14,508 bases of DNA from an uncultured bacterium (GTDB lineage Bacteria; Patescibacteriota; Microgenomatia; UBA1400; PJMF01): NCBI GenBank assembly GCA_903891335.1, contig CAITDX010000065.1, positions 1 through 14,508 of the forward strand. The letters are read 5' to 3'. The notes under the pieces were generated by a model. The model had not been told where the DNA came from, made no database searches, and worked only from the letters and a program-made list of their open reading frames with translations. Shown one piece after another: positions 14,088 through 14,508 of this stretch (the first letter of the stretch is position 1; every line of letters starts with the position of its first letter). A program made the position numbers and the translations under genes.

Positions 14088-14508
14088 GCATTATCTCTAT
14101 CTGTTTTTTATTTTTATTGTTGGTCTGATTTTGCGCATCTATCAGCTAGAATCTATACCAGTAGTACTTAATCGTGATGAAGCTGCTTTGGCTTACAATG
14201 CCTACTTGATCAAAGAAACCGGCAAAGATGAATGGCAAGTGTCTTGGCCACTTACACTTAAGTCATTTGGAGATTATAAATTACCTGGCTATCCTTATCT
14301 TTTAGCTGGTTTGTTTACTTTTTTGCCGCTTAGTGATCTTATCGTGCGCTTGCCTTCGGCCCTAGCAGGCAGCCTGCTTATTCTCGTGTCTTTTTATTTT
14401 GCTCACAAAGTAGTGCGAATGAGCAAGATTGCTTCGCTTTTTTTAGCACTGCTTGTCGCCATCAACCCCATTTTCTTTTTTTACTCACGAATTGCCTTTG
14501 AAGCCAAT
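14065..14508 (+). CDS. GT39/ArnT-like membrane glycosyltransferase, tandem copy 2 (partial, 3' end outside window)
   Basis: Open frame of 148 codons running off the right edge, which I translated from the ATG at 14065. A basic start (LYKNKHY) leads into a membrane helix (residues 10-25), then the acidic loop LNRDEAALAYNAYLI with Asp38-Glu39, the standard GT-C catalytic pair. SFGDYKLPGYPYL, DLIVRLPSALAGSLL, and AINPIFFFYSRIAFEAN follow. These blocks line up in order with those of the preceding gene, so the two arose by duplication. The gene overlaps copy 1 by 23 bases, implying co-expression. About a quarter to a third of the expected protein is seen. An alternative start is unlikely because the helix begins soon after this ATG. 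Confidence 0.85.
   Translation, partial: MLTLYKNKHYLYLFFIFIVGLILRIYQLESIPVVLNRDEAALAYNAYLIKETGKDEWQVSWPLTLKSFGDYKLPGYPYLLAGLFTFLPLSDLIVRLPSALAGSLLILVSFYFAHKVVRMSKIASLFLALLVAINPIFFFYSRIAFEAN

Overview
This 14.5 kb window is a glycan-biosynthesis region of a bacterium with moderately AT-rich DNA. It has very tightly packed genes, stops of all three kinds and no sign of TGA recoding. The mix of genes suggests a member of the Patescibacteria/CPR, possibly a Microgenomates-like lineage. These are GT39-type membrane glycosyltransferases in several copies, a polyprenol-phosphate mannose synthase fused to GtrA, a LytR-CpsA-Psr (LCP) protein, a WzxC-like flippase, and a lone trmD amid sugar genes. That placement is inference from gene content and not proven by any marker gene.

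There are four transcription blocks. (1) Minus strand, 6605 down to the left edge: ugd, a GDP-6-deoxymannose reductase (rmd), gmd, DPM1-GtrA fusion, GT39 transferase, and an ALG5-like GT2 cut by the window edge. Gaps are 3 to 21 bases, with one ATGA overlap. (2) Plus strand, 6645-7292: trmD alone, divergent from ugd. (3) Minus strand, 10871 down to 7289: LCP protein, a 53-aa membrane protein, rmlB, rmlD, and two small paralogous proteins. The genes are joined by ATGA and TAATG overlaps, and the last stop overlaps the trmD stop. (4) Plus strand, 10957 to the right edge: Wzx-like flippase and two tandem GT39-like transferases, the second cut by the edge.

The genes fit one picture. The cytoplasmic enzymes make UDP-glucuronate (Ugd), GDP-D-rhamnose (Gmd plus Rmd) and part of dTDP-L-rhamnose (RmlB, RmlD; RmlA and RmlC are not in the window). 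The two GT2 enzymes probably load mannose and glucose onto polyprenyl phosphate. The GtrA domain may help these lipids cross the membrane, and three GT-C enzymes could use them on the outer face. The Wzx-like protein would export an undecaprenyl-linked oligosaccharide, and the LCP protein would attach a finished polymer to the wall.

Regulatory sequence is unusually readable. A divergent pair of promoters between the LCP gene and wzx shares an overlapping -35 region. An exact copy of the LCP promoter core (TTGAAA, 17 bases, TATACT) lies inside the first small paralogue gene and would give a nearly leaderless transcript of the second. A near-palindromic -10 box lies between ugd and trmD. Few genes have a Shine-Dalgarno sequence. 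There is no gene-free stretch over 300 bases; the longest is 85 bases (10872-10956). I see no tRNA, rRNA, CRISPR array or mobile element.
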